From Anaeramoeba flamelloides (lineage: Eukaryota; Metamonada; Anaeramoebidae), in the NCBI GenBank assembly GCA_027625915.1, contig JANTQA010000023.1, positions 21,576,001-21,640,000 of the forward strand: DNA of 64,000 bases, given 5' to 3'. A program made the translations under genes and the position numbers. Under the pieces are notes generated by a model, which did not search any database, was not told the DNA's origin, and saw only the letters and a list, made by a program, of their open reading frames with translations. How positions within the stretch are numbered: the stretch's first letter is position 1; every line of letters starts with the position of its first letter. Of the stretch, positions 13,080 to 24,526 are shown in pieces.

Positions 13080-14320
13080 AATTAGTAAATAATAAATTAA
13101 AAAAATTTTCATTCAAACCCAAAAAATAATATAATAAAAATTTATAATTCATGATCATTAAAAAATTTTTTCAAAAAAAAAATGATTATAAGCTAATTTG
13201 AACCTTTTTAAGAACTTCAATTAGAATAAAAATTATTGGTTAATAAAGGATCTTTGATCAAAAATATTTTTTCAAAATATTTTGAAATTTAAGTTGGAAA
13301 ATCCAATTTTCCAGTTATATTTTTTTTTAATTTAATAATAAAAAATTTGAAAACTTTTTTACTTCTAGCTAAGAGATCATTTTATCATATTTTAATAGTA
13401 TTTTAAATCTGATGAATACGATTAAAATAGGGAATCAATTTTTTTGACTATTAAAGAATTATTTGTTATAAATTGGAAAAAATATTTTTCATTAATTTTC
13501 CGTTTTGTTTTTTTTAGTTTTTGAAATGAAAAGAAAATTTAAATTAATTTTCAGTTTATTTCAAAAAGTAAAAAAAAAAAACTAGGACAATATGTTAGCT
13601 ATTCCATGATTTGAATTAATATAGTAAAACCAAAGATTTTACTTAATTCTTCTAAATTCTGGAAAAAAATTTCATTAGCTTTTCTTTTTTTTTCTGTTTA
13701 TTTGGAAAATCAAAAGATTTAACAAATAAAACAATCGACCTCAAGGAAAGCGTGCTTAGGTTTTTTTTTTACTTTTTGAAATAAACTGAAAATTAATTTA
13801 AATTTTCTTTTCATTTCAAAAGTTAAAAAAAATCGACGTTAGCTTTTCTAGAATTTATAATATAATTGAGTAAAATCTTAGATTTTTCTCTATTCTTTTT
13901 ATTTTTGGAAAATCTATGCACTCTATGTACATTTTCAATATTTATCATCAGTTATTTTTTTTTCTGTGTTGAGTTTTTTTAGATGATAAAGCTGTTTCCA
14001 AAACTATTAGTTATTATTTCTTCATAAAAAATATCAAAAAGTTTAGTTTAAAGATAATTCATTGTCACATCCATTTAAAAATTTTTTAATCCAAAATAGA
14101 CCTCTTTTTTTTCGACAGAGACTTTGGAAAATTGTAGTTATACTGGTCACAATAAATACTATAGTTTCAAGAATTTTAAGAACTGGGATGTTGATTATGT
14201 TTTGAATAAACTTGATTAAAAATAATGAAATGATGATTGAAGTTGGAGTTTTCTCTAACTTTTTTTTTTTCAATTTTATTTTTTCATACGAGTGTTGTGT
14301 AATCAAGAGGGGTTGTGGTA
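13080..14320 (+). repeat. Composite repeat, copy 1
   Basis: Matches 22320-23957 in the same order: a block with 'taagttggaaaatc' (13205-13350), a fold-back part (13508-13832), and a block with 'cagagactttggaaaa' and 'caataaatac' ending in 'ttttattttttcatac' (13990-14300). The other copy is longer because a 479-bp MITE sits inside it. The - strand frame at 14043-14306 is within this repeat and is not preserved in the second copy, so I do not call it a gene. Confidence 0.65.
13508..13832. repeat. Fold-back element with ~75-bp inverted arms
   Basis: The arm at about 13508-13585 is the reverse complement of about 13755-13832 (core 'aaaatttaaattaatttt', ends CTAGG/CTTAGG). The arms are separated by about 170 bases. 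Such arms would extrude as a long hairpin. It is related to elements at 16855-17040 and 22690-22975. Confidence 0.75.
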
Positions 14321-14567
14321 CTTATTTGATTATGTTATGGTAATTTTTTTATCATTAACTAATTGTAATAATAAGAAAGGTGAGAATTTATGAGATGTAT
14401 TAACTTTTAAGGTGGAAAGATCATTTTCCAAAGAAAAAAAATAAAATAATTTTTTTTTGATGAAAATTTTGATCTTTTATAATGAATTTTTCACATCAAA
14501 AAAAAAATTGACTCATTTATTTGATAAAATTTGAGTTATTCAGATGTTAAGTTTTTGAAAAAAATAT

Positions 14568-14575
14568 AAAAAAAA
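14568..14575 (-). terminator. RNA polymerase III terminator (T8) of tRNA-Gly copy 2
   Basis: Eight T residues on the - strand just after the tRNA 3' end, as in the first copy. Confidence 0.7.
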
Positions 14576-14581
14576 GTAAAT

Positions 14582-14652
14582 TGCAAAATCGGGGAATCGA
14601 ACCCCGGCCAACGGTTTGGAAGACCACCATTCTGCCACTGAACTAATTTTGC
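14582..14652 (-). tRNA. tRNA-Gly (anticodon UCC), copy 2
   Basis: Identical over all 71 bases to the gene at 11266-11336, with the same internal A and B boxes and downstream T run. Both look functional. Confidence 0.95.
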
Positions 14653-15085
14653 TAATTTACATTTTAGTAAACCCCTTTAAAGTGTTTAATTTATAAATAA
14701 ATCCCAAACAAACAACAATTTCCAATCAGAAATCATATTTTTTCGAATATTTTCATCAAAATTACTACAAAAAAAACAAATAAGAATCAAACAAACCACA
14801 CAATAAAACAACATATCTACTCACTTAAATCTTACACATAATTCACCTTACAACATTGATTAAAATTTTTATTTTATTATACACCAGAAAATAACTTACT
14901 TTTCTCCAAAATTATTCCAATTCTGATAAAAAATCTTAAATAAAACATAAACAATCTACCAAGACGATATTCTTACTTAATTCACAACCTCTTCAATTAA
15001 CATATTTATATTCATTTATAATTTACATATAATAATTTTTTATTTTTTGTACTTTTATTATTACTACATTTTTACTTTTTTTATT

Positions 15086-16110
15086 ATGAGCTCTTATAAA
15101 GAAGAACACTCACTTGAAGGTAATTTTATTTTGGTTTAAACCAAATTTTCAATCGCTTTATTGATTTAATTCCTTTAATTAATAACTTTAACAAAACAAA
15201 ATCCAACAAAATGTAATAGAAAGAAAATCCGAATCTGGAAGAATCAGATCCCGTTATCCTGATCGAATTCCTGTAAATATTTAATTTTTTTTAATTCTTT
15301 TTTCTTTTGCCACTTTCCCCAAAACCACCCATTTAAATTTTATTCGAAATTAAAAAAAACAAATTTTTTTTGATCCACTTCAAACTGTCTGACTCTATTT
15401 CCTTTTCTTCTAGATAATTTGTGACAAAGCCGAAAAGAGTAAAATTGCAGGGATTGATAAAAAAAAATTTTTAGTACCACAAGGTAAACAATTTTTTTCT
15501 TTTTTTCGTTTAACCTTTTTCTTCGCGTTATTCATTTTTGTTTTTTTCTTCTTTTTAACCAATTAAACAATTCTTTTTTTTTTTTTTTTTTTTTTTTAAT
15601 AAACAAATCAAGATCTCACTGTTGGACAATTTAGTTATATTATCCGAAAGGTTTGAAATACAATTTAATTTTTTGTTTTTTTATTTTTGTTGGCATAAAA
15701 ATCTAAAAAAAATGTTCCAACTCAAAATTTTCTAAATTTAAAAACAAAAAACACAAAAAAAACAAAAAAAAAAAAACAAAAACGAAAATAGAGAATTAAA
15801 CTTTTACCTGAACAAGCTATGTTTATTTTATGTAAAAATATGATGCTCCCAACATGTAATTATTTTTTTTTATTCTTCTTTTTCAATCTTTTCCAAAACA
15901 GTTCACAGCCAACCTCAAAATTGTTTTGTTTTATTTCCCTACCTTTTTCTTTTTTGCGAATCTCAACCCAACCACAATCCTTTAAATTTATAAATTATTT
16001 TAATATTTTTCTAATTAGCAATGTCAATGTCTAATGTTTATGAAGAAAGTAAAGACGAAGATGGTTTCTTATATTTAACATATAGTGGTGAATCTACTTT
16101 CGGATTTTAA
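15086..16110 (+). CDS. ATG8: ATG8/GABARAP/LC3 ubiquitin-like autophagy protein
   Basis: Six exons (15086-15119, 15220-15272, 15414-15483, 15613-15650, 15792-15855, 16019-16110) encode 116 aa; all junction phases fit and all introns are GT–AG. ATG8 is conjugated to phosphatidylethanolamine on phagophore membranes and recruits cargo receptors. Recognisable family signatures are '[16 protein letters not shown]', '[17 protein letters not shown]', 'IRKRIKL', '[19 protein letters not shown]'. The C-terminus is STFG-F: Gly115 is the lipidation residue and a single Phe116 must be removed by the ATG4 protease. Length equals the family norm. The ATG at 15086 starts the expected short N-terminal helix (SSYKEEHS). 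The frame at 15819-16034 reads on through the fifth intron and is only partly coding. Confidence 0.97.
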
Positions 16111-16854
16111 GTGAGAATTTCTTTTTCTACCCAACCAAAAAATAATTTTCCAAACAAATGTTTTATCTTTTTTTGCATAAAGATCAAACCAAACCAACAA
16201 TTGAACTTTTTTAATATTTCTTTTATTTTTCGAACTTTTCTTTTTCCATTTATGAAAACACAGACCAATAATTTTTTATAATAAACAAAATACGATCCCT
16301 TTTTTGTTTCATTCTTTCTTTTTTTATTATCATTATTATTATTATTATTTTCGTTCCAAAATTTAGAAACACCAAATTATAAAGAGACTTTGAAAGAAAG
16401 AAATCACTTGAACATCATTTTTTGGTTAATACTGATAAATTCAAGAAAAGTACAACAAAATTTTTGGAACAATTTCCTTTTTTTTTTTTAAATTCAACAA
16501 CTCTGCTTTCATAACTATATTTCATTCCAAAAAATATTTCCAAAATCAACTTTTTTTTATCGTTTCTTTGAATTTAAATAAAACATTTTTTTTCTTCTTT
16601 GATCTCCAAAGTAAGTTAAATAAATAGACCATATTCGTGAGAAGGTGGCCAATTATAAATTGGTCATATTCTCTCAAAAATGTTCATCACCAACAACATC
16701 ACCCACATAATCTAATAGCATTGTATCTCATAAGCACAAAATTATCTCTTTTTAAAAGCTTTTTTTTTAACTCTCAATTTCTTTTTCAATAGTGCCTAAA
16801 AAAAATGAAAATTTAAAAGTTATTGAACATTTGTATCATTTTTGATGGAATCGT
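16111..16854. other. Downstream region of ATG8
   Basis: A+T-rich 3' flank with no frame. It includes a possible stem at 16639-16672 (arms 'gagaaggtggccaatt' and 'aattggtcatattctc', with G·U pairs). No gene was seen. Confidence 0.55.
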
Positions 16855-17040
16855 GTCGTCAAGTGCCGCAGAGTGCCTAGCTTTTTTTTAAGTTGAGAAA
16901 TTAAAAGAAAATATTCAAAATTTTCTTTTTATTTCTCAAATTAAAAAAAAGCTAACGGTGGTTTTCAAGAATTCAAAGGAATTGAGTTAAATCAAAGATT
17001 TTACGCAATTCTTTTGAATTCTGGAAAACCTAACGACAGC
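16855..17040. mobile_element. Fold-back MITE with GGCAC-type ends
   Basis: Two consecutive hairpins: arms at about 16877-16956 pair around 'tattcaaaa', and arms 16960-16984 and 17006-17030 pair around a 21-base loop. The outer part carries 'aagtgccgcagagtgcctag'; similar strings flank the repeat at 22928-22950 and 23470-23510 ('ggcactttacggcacttgg'), and GTCGTC is mirrored by TAACGAC on the far side. No ORF. The family is unknown. Confidence 0.6.
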
Positions 17041-20000
17041 CTAACCTATGGAAATAACCGTAAAATCTTGGATTTCTGAATTAAAAAAAATAATTTTTCT
17101 ATTTTTTTAGAAAACAATAAGATTTTTGGAATTTTTAATAAACAAGATTCAATATCAGGGTTCACATTTTGATTCTTTTTCGAAAAAAACTTCAAATAAT
17201 TCTTTTTTTGGTTCAATGGAATCAAATATTTTTTTTTTTATTTCAAAAGCAAGTCTCAACTTATTTTTTGTTTAAATTTGGTTTTTCATAGAATCAGATC
17301 ATTATCAAAATTTAATAATTAATAAATTTTTTTTTTTTAAAGTATTATTAAAAAGAATTTAATATTTCTCAAAAAAAAAATAAAAATTTGAGGTTTTTCT
17401 TCTTGGGATTTTCATTTTAAGAATCTTTTCATCAATCCTGTTGTTTTTAAGTTTATTCCAGATAAGAAAATTATTTTACTTTAAAATGGAATCAAAATAT
17501 TCTTTTTTTTTTTTTTAATAGAGTTTTGGTACCATATAAAAAATTCATTTTTTGATTCCAAGAATCAGAATAAATTAAAATTTTGATGTTTTTGAAAAAT
17601 TATTCCTAGAAGGGACTTTAACAAGTTGAAAAAGTTTGATAAAACTCTATTCTATTTCAATCATTTTAATATTATGATTCCAAAATTTTAAATTTTTTTG
17701 ATTCTAAAAATTCTAAAAATGGAATCATTTTGGGAACTCAGTACAATATCTTTAAAAGCATTAATGACTTATAAAAATATGTTTGAATTTCTTTAAAAAG
17801 TTCTAAAGACAAGATTAAGAATTAGGATAAATAAGAGAAAGTATAAACACTCCCCTCTTAAATACAAAAACTTTGTTACAGTCAAATTTTACTAATATTT
17901 TTTTCAAATATCAATTATTTATTACATTTGTCCCTTGAAGAGCAAAGAAGGGATAAGTAGAGTAATACACACCAAATAATAGTTGATACCAGGGTGGACT
18001 ATAACCAAAAAAATCTATATATTTTCTAATAAAAAATTAAAAACTTGAATTATTAGGTTATCATTGATAAAAAAAAATCAATATTTGTTATGATCTTTCA
18101 ATGAAAAATATCAAATAAAATTCCTTTAGCAATTAATATTATTTCTCTACAATCATTTGTACTGTATCAGTAACAATAGAATAACACTTTTTAAGAGTTG
18201 GCTATCGATCTTACAATAAAAAAAATATTAGAAATTAATTAGATAGAATAAAAAAATTGAAAAAAAATTGAAAAAAAAGGTGTAAAAATGTGTAAAAATG
18301 TGAAAAAAATATTTCAATTTTAAAATTTCCAAAATAAATTTTGATTCTAATATATATTCAAACCCTTTAAAAACATGTAATTCATACCACAGAAAAAACC
18401 TTGACTGGAAAATGGTTTATATATAAAAAAATTCACTTTTTAATTGAAATTTGGCCATTTCGAAAAAACAAATAAAAAATCTATATTTATTTGGTTGTTT
18501 TTGTTGAAAAAAATGCCAAAGAAACAGTTTAAGAAACTAAACCAAAGAGGAAACTCTTCAAATTCATTTGGATTTTATTGGTTCTAAAAAGGGTGCAAAA
18601 AATACAATTTCATCTATCTATAAAAGGGTATATAAAATAATGTATTTTTTGTTTTAATGTTAAATGATTCTTAATATCATATTTAAAATAAAATCGTGTT
18701 AAAATCTTGTGGCCCAACGCATATAATTTTATTTTTTTCTTTTTTATTTATTTTTATTTATCTGATATCTGACTTAAATTGGATAAATAAAAAGCATGGA
18801 ATTCCCCTTTTTACTTTTTAAAAATGAATAATTATCATTTTGATGTGAATTTATTGTTTTATTTGGTAATTTTTTTCAATTTTTGTTTTCAAATACACAC
18901 AATTTCCTTATAAAAAATCCATTAAAAGTTCATTTTTATATTAATATTCCCGATTCAAAACCAGCCTCTTCATTTTGTAAGTGGTAATTATCAAAATTCT
19001 ATCTGAAACAAAAAATAAAGATTTTTTGAATTTCTTCACTCTCATAATATCAAAAAATATTACCATTTTTTTTTCCTATTGATTTTTTATCATTCTTAGG
19101 ACTCTATTTCCAAAATATTTCAAAGAAAATTTTTTAAAAAAATAATTTAGTTGAAGAAGAAAGAAATCAAATAATCAATGAAGGAAGTAAAAAAAATACA
19201 TTTTAAAAATGAAACTACTAAGTTTTAAAATAATTCTAATATAAAAAATATACTTAATTTTCAAAAAAAAAATTATAATGTAACTTTAAAATTGTGGGGA
19301 TTAAATCCATCACTCAGGTGAGATTTTGAATCAGGTTATCTTTTTTTTGAATAAAAAAATCTGATAAATATTAACCAAACCAATAAATTAACAATTTTCA
19401 CCAAATAATCTCATAATGCTTTTTTAAAACACTGGAAATTTTGACTGATACATAACTAATTATTTTTTAATTTGATTATTTCTAAAGAATAATTATTCAG
19501 TTTTGAATATTAATTATTTAAGTGGGATAGTACTATCCTAAATTTTAAAATAGTATTATGTTTTATTCCTCGAAAACAATTTATTAAAGATTTTGATACA
19601 AATAAAATCATTTCAAATTAATATTTCAGGAAAAAAAATAATAGATATTCTAAAAAACAAATTTAAATAATAAAAATTCTTTTTTTAGTTTCTTAATATT
19701 TGTAAAAAATATTAAATGATCCTTTAAATTTGCAGAAATTTAATAAATTATGTAATAAATATAAAATACTTAATTTTTTCTCTTCTTCAAGAATTTGATA
19801 TTTAATTTATTTTTTTTGTGTTTTTAAAATAAGATTAAATTCCTAATGTTAATGATGAATACAAAGTCTAAGTAATTACTATTAGCAAGATTTCATGAAA
19901 AGAAAAATATTTTGGCAATTTTTCTGTTGATTTTGTTCCAAAAATCCAAACAGAATAACAAGATCTTTTTTACTGTAATTTTCATTTGGGAAAATTTAAT

Positions 20001-22020
20001 TCTGTTAAAAATGATAACTCGTTTCTATAAAATTGATAAATATGTTTTACTGATTGGATATAATCATATTCTTGTGAAATTTATATCTCTTGTACCTTTG
20101 GGGAATAATATAATAATTTTGCTATCCCGTTAAGATGATCCAAAATTTATTCTCGATGAATGTTATTTTAGAGGTCAAAAGGTATTTGTTTAAAAGAATG
20201 CTGGTTTAAGATCTCATCTTCGGAATGAAATCTGGATAGTCTTGCATATTATTTTGTTTTGGTCTAACGATTGTTTCCTATTGAACTTCGAAATTTCACT
20301 TGAAAAGATTTGGAATTGGAATTTTCTTATCCAAAGAATACTCCCTTTTCTTATTAAGTACTTCTATTATTTAAGGTTGTATACAAATGCAAGGTAAAAA
20401 TAAGTGGATCAACATTTTTAGTTTTATTTCAGGAAGGAAGTAAATTTTTCAAATTTTGAAGTGCCACAATTTATGTAAAACTGGATATTACTAACCATTT
20501 TGTTAATTAAATATATTGAAGTTTTAATAAATAAAAGAGTGGGATATATCCTAGTATAAGATATTTTCATACTAACAAAAAAAAATGGAATTCAAAAAAA
20601 ACGAAAAAATTGATCAAGAAAAAAAAGAAAAAAATAAATCTTATATTTCTTGAGTTTCTCTGTAAAATTTTAAACAATTACTTATTCTTAATTTGGTTTC
20701 CTTTTTAATTCTTTATGAAAATAATTTTGTATGGAAAATTTTTGAGAAATAAATTACTTTTTATTTATAAAGAATTTCCAAAATGAATTTTAAAAATCGA
20801 AATTTTCATTTAATTCATCTGGTTCTTGATTTGGTTCAGAAAATAGGATATTTATTTGAATTATTCATCAGAAATAAAGATTTATAGGTCGAATTCTCTT
20901 GATTTTATAATTATTTATTTTCCGATTAAAATAAAAACGAAAAAAATTCTGAATCTGATTGAAATTTTTTCTTGAATTTTTCAATTATTTTGATTTGAAT
21001 CTTTTGTAACTGTTTAGTGACTCCAATAGTTCAACATTTCTCTTCATTTTTGAAATGGTATTCTTTATTTTGATTTTGTTTGATAAAAATATTTGAAAAT
21101 TGAATTCTGAAAATAAATTTGTAGAAAAAATATTTTGTAAAAGAATAAAAAATAGTAATAGTGTGAGAAATTACAAGATAATAAGTTGTTTGAGTTCATA
21201 CAAATCAAAAACATCAAGAAAAAAAATATTGGGAAATTTTCTCTTTTTTCGATTTTTTTTTTTTTTCATTTGAGATATCCAAAAATATATTTGGAAAAAT
21301 AGTCTTTCGTATTTAGTCTTCTTAAAGGAAATATTTTTTTTCAAATACACATCTTTTTTGGATCTTTTTTTTTTTGGGGGGGTTACTGTTTGATTAATTT
21401 CACTCATTTGTATAAACACATTTCTAGATCCAAAACCTAATTTAATAAAACCAAAAATTTAATGAAAAAAAATGTTCAAAAAATTGAAAAATTTAAGATT
21501 CAACTCTGAATTGCTTTAGGTTCATTTTCTTTTCCTAAATAGGGCAAGTGAATGATGTTTTTGGTTTCAAAATTTCAATTTCTCATAATACTCAAAAAAT
21601 TGTTTTCAGTAATGTTTACATAATTAAAATTTTTTCAAAAAGGTTAAATGTGCTTTCTTCCTTAAATAAAAATTGGAAAAACTTTTTCACATTTGATTGG
21701 CATTCTTTTTATTTTATAAATAGAGCTTATAAAGTAGATAGATTGTAATTTATGACCTCTATTTATTTGCACGGTGTTTTTTCTGATATATCGTGTGTTA
21801 ACGAAGAATTCTAAATGAAAATAACATTTTAGAAGTGAAAAGGATGACCACATGAATTTTTATTTTACCTAAATTCCCAAGGTCGGTATTATAAAATACT
21901 GCGAAATTCATATAGATGTTTAAAAAATCATATGTAGTGAACCAAGATTATTTCTTAAAAATTTCAATAATCTTATTTTTCTCTATTCGGTGGTTGTAAT
22001 TATTAAAATTCAAATTTATT
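17041..22020. other. Long intergenic stretch without a supported gene
   Basis: About 5 kb of A+T-rich sequence. No + or - strand frame has convincing composition. Around 20790-21405 the - strand shows three short coding-like pieces that may be a decayed gene (see findings). The rest shows nothing but homopolymer runs and scattered repeat fragments. Confidence 0.5.
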
Positions 22021-22220
22021 TACAGTCAGTTTCACTTTTAAGGCACAAACTTTCAATGAAATTGAAGACACAGAAAAATCTCAAATTAAGGCACAAAATT
22101 TGGAATTTTATTTTTTACAATTTATTTTTACTAGAATTTGAATTTTGTGCATTAATTTGAGATTTTTTTTTTCCTTAAATTTCGTTGAAAGTTTGTGCCT
22201 TAAAAGTGAATTTGACTGTA
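22021..22220. mobile_element. 200-bp Tc1/mariner-type MITE, family A, copy 1
   Basis: TA at both borders, then CAGTCAGTTTCACTTTTAAG at the left and its imperfect reverse complement ending ...GACTG at the right. TIRs extend over about 40 bases (core 'aaggcacaaactttcaatg'), with further internal pairing ('tctcaaattaaggcacaaaat'-like motif on both sides), so nearly the whole element is a hairpin. No coding capacity. TA target duplication and CAGT ends are typical of Tc1/mariner-mobilised elements. Confidence 0.85.
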
Positions 22221-22319
22221 GGTAAAATTTTAAGAATATGAAATAATCAAATCGTTAATACTTGAAGGACTGTAATGAGTATTTATTGTTTTTTTTTTCT
22301 GTTAACAAAAAGTTTTAAA

Positions 22320-23957
22320 CACATACGATCATTAAAATATTATTCAAAAAAATATAAAACATTTGTTAATATTTCACTTTTTGATAACTTCAATTAATTA
22401 AATATATTTATTAATAAAAGATCTTGGATCAAAAAATTCTTTTTCGAGATTTTTACAATTTAAGTTGGAAAATCTAATTAACCAATTTTCCAGTATAATT
22501 TTTTTGAAATTTAATAGTAAAAAATTTGAATTTTTTTTTTTTCATTTTTAAGTGGTTATAATAATATCTCCCAAAAGAATTTTAAAAAGAATTAATATCT
22601 TTTGAATATTTAATCAATTATTTGAATATTAAAAAAATATTGATTTAAATTGAAAAAAAAAAAAAAATTCTTAATGTGATTTTTTGCTTAGGTTTTTTAG
22701 AATTTTTTGAAATAAACGGAAAATTAAAGAAATTTTCTTTAAATTCCAAAAATTAAATAAAATCTTCAGTTATTTTTTCCAGGATTTAAAAGAATAGAAT
22801 TAAACCAATATCATTTTACTAAATTCTTTTGAATCCTGAAAAGTCACTGTTGACTTTTCTTGTACTTTTCTGTTTTATTTTTAAAATCAATAAATTTTAC
22901 AGACAAATGAGAAAACATCAATAAAAGCTAGGCCCTCTGCAGTTACTTCTGTTAGGTTTTTTTTTTTTTAATTTCTACAGTGGTTTAACTAACCCGTGTT
23001 TTTTATTTTAACCCATTACTAAAATTTAACTCATATAAAAAATATTGGCTGGATCTAGAAATAAAAGAAATAAATCAATGGGGTGAAAACAGTATATAAA
23101 CAAGAAATAGGGTTCTTTAGATAAATTTTAAAAAAGAATTATGAAGATATGGAAAGATTAAAAGTTAATTTTTTCACAAAAAAATGAACATAATTTCATT
23201 TTTTGAATTTTTATAAAAAAATCATTTAAACTCAAAAATTTTGTAAATATTATGAACTTTTTGAAACAAAAAGCTTTAATATAATTGAGTCATTTTGATT
23301 AATCAAAGATCTAACCTCTAAAGTCAATTTGGTTCTGAACCAAGAATCTATAAGTGATTTCTGGTCTTCCAATACCCAAGTCTGAAAAAAAAACACGAGT
23401 TAAATTTTAGTAATGGGAAAAAGGTTGTCTGAACGGGTTATTTCCACCACTGTAAAATTTAAAAAAACTAGGTATTTAGAGGCACTTTACGGCACTTGGC
23501 GGTCACTCTTGTTAGTTTTTTTAATTTTTCACAATTTAAAAAGAATAGGGTCAAAATCCAAGATTTTGCTCTATTATTTCAGATATGGGAAAACACTGGG
23601 CTTGGAATATTTATCAGGGGTGATTCTTTTTCTCTATTTCAATTTAATTAGATGGGTATAGAATTTTCAAAATTATTCGTTATTATCTCTCAAAATAAAT
23701 ATCTCCAAGTTGGATTAAACTAAAATTTATCCATCTGTTTATTATGAATGTTTTACCCAAAAAGTACTTTTTTTCTCGACCAGAGACTTTTAAAAAGGGT
23801 GGTATCTCTGAAAACAATAAATACACTGCTTCAAGAATATGAAGTACTGGGATTTTGTTTATATTGTAAATAAACTTTATTATTAACCGGGATGAAAATT
23901 TAATTGAAGTAATACTTTGCCTAACTTGAAATTTTCAATTTTATTTTTTCATACTAG
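22320..23957 (+). repeat. Composite repeat, copy 2, interrupted by a MITE
   Basis: Partner of 13080-14320 with shared blocks at 22380-22560, 22690-22975 and 23680-23957. A TA-flanked MITE (22976-23454) splits the fold-back part, so it inserted after the repeat had been duplicated. The frame at 23413-23661 spans the MITE border and is not a gene. Confidence 0.6.
22976..23454 (+). mobile_element. 479-bp Tc1/mariner-type MITE, family B, copy 1
   Basis: TA at both ends and TIRs beginning CAGTGGTTTAACTAACCCG and, at the other end, its imperfect complement ending CCACTG. It matches 24804-25281 along its whole length but in the opposite orientation. No ORF. Unlike family A it has a long non-palindromic interior ('ttgattaatcaaagatctaa'). 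Confidence 0.88.
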
Positions 23958-24014
23958 TGAAGGAAGCAAAAATTTTCCTACCCAAGCTTTGAAGAAAGCA
24001 TTTTATTGGTTTAA

Positions 24015-24116
24015 ATCCTAAGAAACTTTGTAAACTTAGTTTACCTTCAAAATATTCTTTGTGACGGGCTGTTTTAAAAGTAGAGTTTTAAGATTTGACA
24101 AAAATGAAAATTTAAC
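24015..24116 (+). repeat. Short dispersed repeat, copy 1 (partner 60183-60287)
   Basis: About 100 bases with 'aaaatattcttt', 'gctgttt.aaagtaga' and 'acaaaaatg.aaatt' in the same order as 60183-60287. It directly abuts the family A MITE at 24117. Confidence 0.45.
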
Positions 24117-24316
24117 TATGTTCAGTTCCGCTTTTAAGACACAAACTTTGAATGAAATTTAAGATACCAAAAAATCACAAATTAAGGCACAAAATTGGAA
24201 ATTTTTTTTTACACAAATTATTTTACTAGAATGCAAATTTTGGACTTTCATTTGAGAATTTTAGTTGTGCCTTAATTTTCACTCAAAGTTTGTGCCTTAA
24301 AATGGAACTGGCTGTA
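24117..24316. mobile_element. 200-bp Tc1/mariner-type MITE, family A, copy 2
   Basis: Same length and layout as 22021-22220, with TIR core 'ttttaagacacaaacttt' at the left and 'aaagtttgtgccttaaaa' at the right, and a terminal GGCTGTA. The left tip has drifted (TATGTTCAGTTCC). The match to copy 1 is clear along the element. Confidence 0.8.
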
Positions 24317-24526
24317 ATATTTTTTTGATCTTTTTCCGTAATTATTCTGAATTTCAATGAAGTGTTTTGTTGGTGTTGTTTTTTTTAAATGTGTATTTGG
24401 GGTTTTTAAAGAGTTTATTTTGAATAATTCTTTTCTAATTAATTTAATCTAAATTCTTCTCTAAAATAAACATGGATCAACATAAAAAAAGAAAAAAAAA
24501 ATTTGAGAGATAAAATTGGGTGGTTT

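Larger units (their letters stand above)
14403..14712. repeat. Duplicated block carrying tRNA-Gly, copy 2
   Basis: Partner of 11090-11400 in direct orientation, with a conserved tRNA core and diverged flanks on both sides. Confidence 0.85.

Noticed and set aside
14043-14306. 87-codon minus-strand frame with hydrophobic stretch
   Set aside because: It sits in the composite repeat; the matching part of the other copy (23680-23957) has several stops in the same frame, so it is not a preserved protein.
11000-14800. tRNA-targeting retroelement near the tRNA-Gly genes, as in dictyostelids
   Set aside because: No reverse transcriptase, integrase or terminal-repeat structure was seen around either tRNA; a plain duplication explains the shared flanks.
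16457-16470. Sm-site-like sequence 'aaaatttttggaac' hinting at a spliceosomal snRNA
   Set aside because: No U1, U2, U4 or U5 conserved loop or stem was seen upstream; T-rich DNA makes such a motif common.
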